Part shown: positions 61,235 through 64,000 of the stretch, piece after piece
Numbering within the stretch: the first letter of the stretch is position 1
Layout of the letters: each line of letters starts with the position of its first letter
Assembly: GCA_018001225.1 (NCBI GenBank)
Contig: JAGNIJ010000010.1
Span: 37,804-101,803, forward strand
Reading direction: 5' to 3'
Length of the DNA stretch: 64,000 nucleotides
Source: Kiritimatiellia bacterium
GTDB lineage: Bacteria; Verrucomicrobiota; Kiritimatiellia; CAIQIC01; JAGNIJ01
Made by a program: the position numbers and the translations under genes
The notes under the pieces: generated by a model
The model's database searches: none
What the model saw: only the letters and a program-made list of their open reading frames with translations
What the model was told of the DNA's origin: nothing

Positions 61235-61910
61235 TCCATCAGTCAGCGTCGTGGCCATTGACGGGCCTTCCGCGTCGGGGAAATCCACCGTGTCCAAGCG
61301 GGTCGCCCAGGAACTGAAGTTCACCTACGTGGATTCGGGGTCGCTCTACCGGGGCATGACCTGGAAGGCCCTGCGCGAGGGCGTCGAGATCGCGCGGCCC
61401 GATCAGGTCGTCGACCTGATGAACCGGATGCAATTCGAGTTCTACGCGGAAAACTGCATAGTCCTCTTCACCATCGACGGTGAGGATCCGGGCCTGCAGA
61501 TCCGGTCCGAACCCGTCCGCGAAAACGTGGCCGACATAGCGGCCATCCCGGAAGTCCGGGCGTTCCTTGTCGCTCGGCTGCAGGAAATGGTCCGGTTCGG
61601 GGATATCGTCATGGAAGGCCGGGATATCGGGACCGTCGTTTTCCCGGAAACGCCGTTCAAATACTACCTCGACGCCGATCCCGAGGAGCGGGCCCGCCGC
61701 CGCAGCCTCGAGCTCAAGAGCATGGAAGGGGTGGGGGACGTCCACAAGGTGTTGGATTCGCTCAAACGCCGGGACAAAAAGGACAGCACTCGGAAGACGG
61801 CCCCGCTGCAGATCGCCCTGGGCGCCCGCGTGATCAATTCCACCTCCATGAGCATCGAGGAAGTGGTCGCGCAGATCGTGGCCGAGGTGCGGGCCGCGCG
61901 GGGAGCATGA
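61224..61910 (+). CDS. cmk: Cytidylate kinase
   Basis: The 228-aa product phosphorylates CMP and dCMP. The P-loop is VAIDGPSASGKSTVSKRVA, then YVDSGSLYRGMTW, and GRDIGTVVFPETPFKYYLDADPEERARRR covers the NMP-binding and LID regions. The last part (ARVINSTSMSIEEVVAQI) is typical. The aroA-cmk-plsC order is common in bacteria. The ATG at 61224 with GGGGG upstream was chosen. It overlaps plsC by ATGA. Confidence 0.95.
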   Translation: MSNNPSVSVVAIDGPSASGKSTVSKRVAQELKFTYVDSGSLYRGMTWKALREGVEIARPDQVVDLMNRMQFEFYAENCIVLFTIDGEDPGLQIRSEPVRENVADIAAIPEVRAFLVARLQEMVRFGDIVMEGRDIGTVVFPETPFKYYLDADPEERARRRSLELKSMEGVGDVHKVLDSLKRRDKKDSTRKTAPLQIALGARVINSTSMSIEEVVAQIVAEVRAARGA

Positions 61911-62551
61911 AAGGCGGATACTTCATGTACAGGGTGGTCAGCGGGGCCACCCGGATCTGGCTGAAGATCTGGCTGCATCTGGAATCACACGACGCGGAAA
62001 ATGTCCCGGCCTCGGGCGGATGTGTCCTCGCTTCCAATCACGCCAGCTATCTCGATCCGCCGATCGTCGCTTGCGGGTTGAAACACCGCGTCGTTCGGTT
62101 CATGGCCCGTGACACGCTCTTTGCCGGACGGTTCCGGAATTGGTTCTTCCATGGGATCAAGTGCGTGCCGCTGGACCGCACGCGCGGCGACGTGGCGGCG
62201 CTCCGCAAGGGAATACAACTCCTCAAGGAGGGCGAGGTCCTCGGACTATTTCCGGAAGGCACGCGCTCGCCGGACGGCCAGTTGAAGCCCGCGAAGGGCG
62301 GCATTGGCTTCCTGATCGCCAAGGCCGGCGTACCCGTCGTGCCGATTTACGTCGGCGGCACCTTCGAAGCGTTTCCCAAAGGTGCCAAACATATCAAGCG
62401 TGGCAAAGTGTGCGTTTACTACGGTCGCCCGATCAGCTTTGCCGAGATCAGCGGGCTTGGAGAAGGAAAGGAATCCTACCAAGCCATTGGCGATCTCATC
62501 ATGTCCAGAATCGCGCTTTTGCGTGACAAAGCGGCTTCGCTGCAGGCTTAA
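61907..62551 (+). CDS. plsC: 1-acyl-sn-glycerol-3-phosphate acyltransferase
   Basis: A 214-aa membrane-associated acyltransferase of phospholipid synthesis. The catalytic NHASYLD (NH-x4-D) motif is at about 44-50. GRFRNWFFHGIKCVPLDR and FPEGTRSPDGQLKPAKGGIGFLI hold the glycerol-phosphate-binding site, and VPVVPIYVGGT is the last conserved block. The N-terminal part may dip into the membrane. It is the last gene of the trpS-to-plsC run. Confidence 0.94.
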   Translation: MKGGYFMYRVVSGATRIWLKIWLHLESHDAENVPASGGCVLASNHASYLDPPIVACGLKHRVVRFMARDTLFAGRFRNWFFHGIKCVPLDRTRGDVAALRKGIQLLKEGEVLGLFPEGTRSPDGQLKPAKGGIGFLIAKAGVPVVPIYVGGTFEAFPKGAKHIKRGKVCVYYGRPISFAEISGLGEGKESYQAIGDLIMSRIALLRDKAASLQA

Positions 62552-62821
62552 GCGCGCCATTTCGGCACACCCGTTCCTTTCCGTTTTCGCTGTATGCGTA
62601 AAACTTGATCCATATTATATTCATAATCAATATGATACGATTATCAAGTCGGAATGATGTCGTGTCGGCCTCCTGATTGTGTCAAAACATAATCTATAAG
62701 TGGTTGAAAACAAAAGGATTCTTGACATCAGGCGGAAGAGTGGTAATCATCAAGCAGAAAATTTGCCGCCCTTGCAGTATCGGTTGGAACAGTTGGTTTG
62801 GAAAAACCGCGGGATGGATCG
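62552..62821. other. AT-rich intergenic region with nested inverted repeats
   Basis: About 270 bp with no gene, much richer in A and T than the rest of the window. ACTTGAT (62603-62609) pairs with ATCAAGT (62643-62649), and inside it CATATT (62611-62616) pairs with AATATG (62629-62634). A consensus -35 TTGACA lies at 62722-62727, without a good -10 at normal distance. The region could hold the promoter of the IspD-like gene, an attachment site or the edge of a transferred segment. Confidence 0.5.
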
Positions 62822-63508
62822 ATGATATACACGAGTTGGGGTGTTGTGCTGGCCTGCGGCAAGGACGAGCAGTTCACGCCGGAAACCACCACGCCTTTCA
62901 TCAATCTGGGCGGCAAGCCGATTCTTGTTCATGCGCTGACGGCGCTGGAGCACTGCATCGACATCATGGGTGTGCTGGTGGTCGCGGACAAAACGCGGAT
63001 CGACAGCGTGCAGGGCATGGCCCAGATGTTCGGTTTGTCAAAAGTGAAAAAGGTGGTCGGCGGTTTCGGTTCGAGGCAGGCTTCCATGCAGTCGGCGCTC
63101 AAGGCGCTGGATGAAGAAGCGAACCTGATCGTGGTTCACGAAGGTTCGCGCCCGTTCACCAAGCCGGACCTGATTTCGGAAGTCATCAAGATCGCCAAGC
63201 GGTATGGGTCCGGCGTGGCGGCCCAGCCGATCCCGGACGCGGTCAAGGAAACGCGCAAGGGACTGACGGTGGCGAAATCCGTCACGGGCGGCGCGTACTG
63301 GATCGCGCAGACGCCCCAGGCGTTTCGGCGGGACCTGCTGGAGAAGGGTCTGAAGGCCGCCGCGAAAAAGAAAGTCGAATTGGATGACGAAGCCTCGGCC
63401 CTGGACTTGGTGAGCGCGGAGGTGCGCCTCGTGGAATCGCCCGCGGGCAACATGCGCATCCGGTCGGCGTCCGATTTCGCGCTCGCGATGGCGCTGCTGA
63501 AGGGGTGA
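62822..63508 (+). CDS. IspD-like cytidylyltransferase with degenerate active site
   Basis: The 228-aa product follows the IspD fold throughout: GVVLACG, LGGKPILVHALTAL, VVHEGSRPFTKPDLI, AQPIPDAVKE, WIAQTPQAFRRDLL, LDDEASALDLV. The key residues differ. The GxGxR-M loop is CGKDEQF, the Lys of PKQYL is missing (TTTPFINL), the VHDAARP Asp is Glu, and the NIKVT Lys is Arg. Canonical 2-C-methylerythritol-4-phosphate cytidylylation is therefore doubtful. It may use another sugar or polyol phosphate, or be regulatory. It follows the AT-rich spacer; an upstream in-frame start at 62798 is possible. Confidence 0.75.
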   Translation: MIYTSWGVVLACGKDEQFTPETTTPFINLGGKPILVHALTALEHCIDIMGVLVVADKTRIDSVQGMAQMFGLSKVKKVVGGFGSRQASMQSALKALDEEANLIVVHEGSRPFTKPDLISEVIKIAKRYGSGVAAQPIPDAVKETRKGLTVAKSVTGGAYWIAQTPQAFRRDLLEKGLKAAAKKKVELDDEASALDLVSAEVRLVESPAGNMRIRSASDFALAMALLKG

Positions 63509-63547
63509 GTTCCGCTCCGCCCCGGCCCGAAATACCAGGAGAATTCC

Positions 63548-64000
63548 ATGAAGTGGTTCCCATCGATTTCAACGGCCGCTTGTGTCCTGGCGGCGGCGTG
63601 CGGGACGGGTTGCACCATGGCCCGGATGGCCGTGCCGCCCGACCTGCCGGCCTCGGCGGCCGCCCTGCCGGTCGAGGGGAAGAAGACCTTCAGCTTCGAC
63701 GAGTCGTTTCATTTCGGAACCTACCGCGTCGAGAAGGTCCGCCGGGGCTGGACCCGGACCACGGCCTGGCGTTTCATCGGCTTCGAAAGCGGCAAGTCCA
63801 AGCAAACCTACGAGTTCACCCTCCGGGCCGCGGGGGACGATCCCTGGACGGCCCATTGCGCCACGGGCGTGCGGTGGAAGGAAATGGAATTCGAGAATTT
63901 CCTGGATACGGGCGGGACCTTGACGTGACCGTTCAAGTCGAAGACCGTCTTCGCCTGCACGTTCGAGGGCCAGGGCCGGTCCTGGAAGCTGGCGATGGGC
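63548..64000 (+). pseudogene. Secreted protein interrupted by in-frame TGA, running off the window
   Basis: The frame starts at ATG (63548, AGGAGAA upstream) with an N-terminal hydrophobic region ending in CGTGC, perhaps a lipoprotein signal. It continues for 126 codons to TGA at 63926-63928. The same frame then stays open for 24 codons to the window end, every one with G or C in the third position, encoding PFKSKTVFACTFEGQGRSW and onward. That looks like the continuation of the same beta-rich domain (YEFTLRAAGDD before, SWKLAMG after). A nonsense change, a sequencing error or readthrough are possible. The family is not recognised. Confidence 0.55.

Overview
The window is a 64 kb piece of a GC-rich (about 65-70 percent, by eye) bacterial chromosome. 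Several things point to the PVC superphylum, most likely Kiritimatiellota or a close verrucomicrobial relative. It has formylglycine sulfatases with a radical-SAM maturase, LamG and SHD1 domains, many large Thr/Asn-rich secreted proteins, a seven-repeat FG-GAP protein with a GYPGQL-type N-terminal module, and paired SUMF1-fold proteins. This assignment is an inference from domain content; no rRNA is present. Genes are densely packed, and ATGA or GTGA stop/start overlaps occur at thirteen junctions.

Layout. 1-3003: an ECF sigma factor, a membrane anti-sigma-like protein with a CBM48 domain, a Gly/Ser-rich secreted protein and the start of another secreted protein (minus strand), divergent from two tiny secreted proteins. 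Both directions share a GTGAC-N13-CCGGTGTA promoter motif. 3079-5663: tandem DUF4139 paralogs; a palindromic repeat sits inside the signal-peptide coding region of one. 5874-5970: tRNA-Sec(UCA). 6035-18421: a sulfatase operon encoding a histidine kinase, a LuxR-type regulator, a lone receiver, an anaerobic sulfatase maturase, a trigger-factor-like chaperone, a Cys-type and a Ser-type sulfatase, a secreted HAD hydrolase, a small membrane protein and two outer-membrane-type proteins. One of the last two is split by an in-frame TGA.

18455-38147: about 20 kb of same-strand secreted proteins. They are a 574-aa protein, three fibre-like proteins, a 2949-aa LamG protein whose C-terminal third looks like a Tc-toxin A-type channel module, a calcium-binding protein, an SHD1 protein, an S74-chaperone fibre protein and an FG-GAP propeller protein. 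This is the best candidate here for an undescribed surface or injection-like system.

38196-46842: housekeeping and sugar genes: DUF72, a GloB-like MBL hydrolase, two SUMF1-fold proteins, a small membrane protein, a sirtuin, and an amino-sugar set (left-handed beta-helix acyltransferase, GlmM, NagB-like). 46839-52152 (minus): a nucleotidyltransferase-like protein, a DUF364 protein, an M6 metalloprotease and a TylF-type methyltransferase. 52641-62551: a porin-like protein, then trpS-scpA-scpB-pheA-hisC-aroF-tyrA-aroA-cmk-plsC, a chromosome-segregation and aromatic amino-acid operon. 62822-64000: an IspD-like cytidylyltransferase with degenerate catalytic residues, then a secreted protein interrupted by a second in-frame TGA.

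How the genes fit together. The sulfatase operon reads as sense, regulate, mature, export and take up: the maturase works in the cytosol, so a dedicated chaperone could hold sulfatases unfolded until they are modified and exported. The 20 kb operon reads as one extracellular assembly built from shared head domains. Both in-frame TGAs lie in otherwise intact reading frames, and the window also carries tRNA-Sec. At the first site the family normally has Trp, which favours a TGG to TGA nonsense change or base-call error over selenocysteine.
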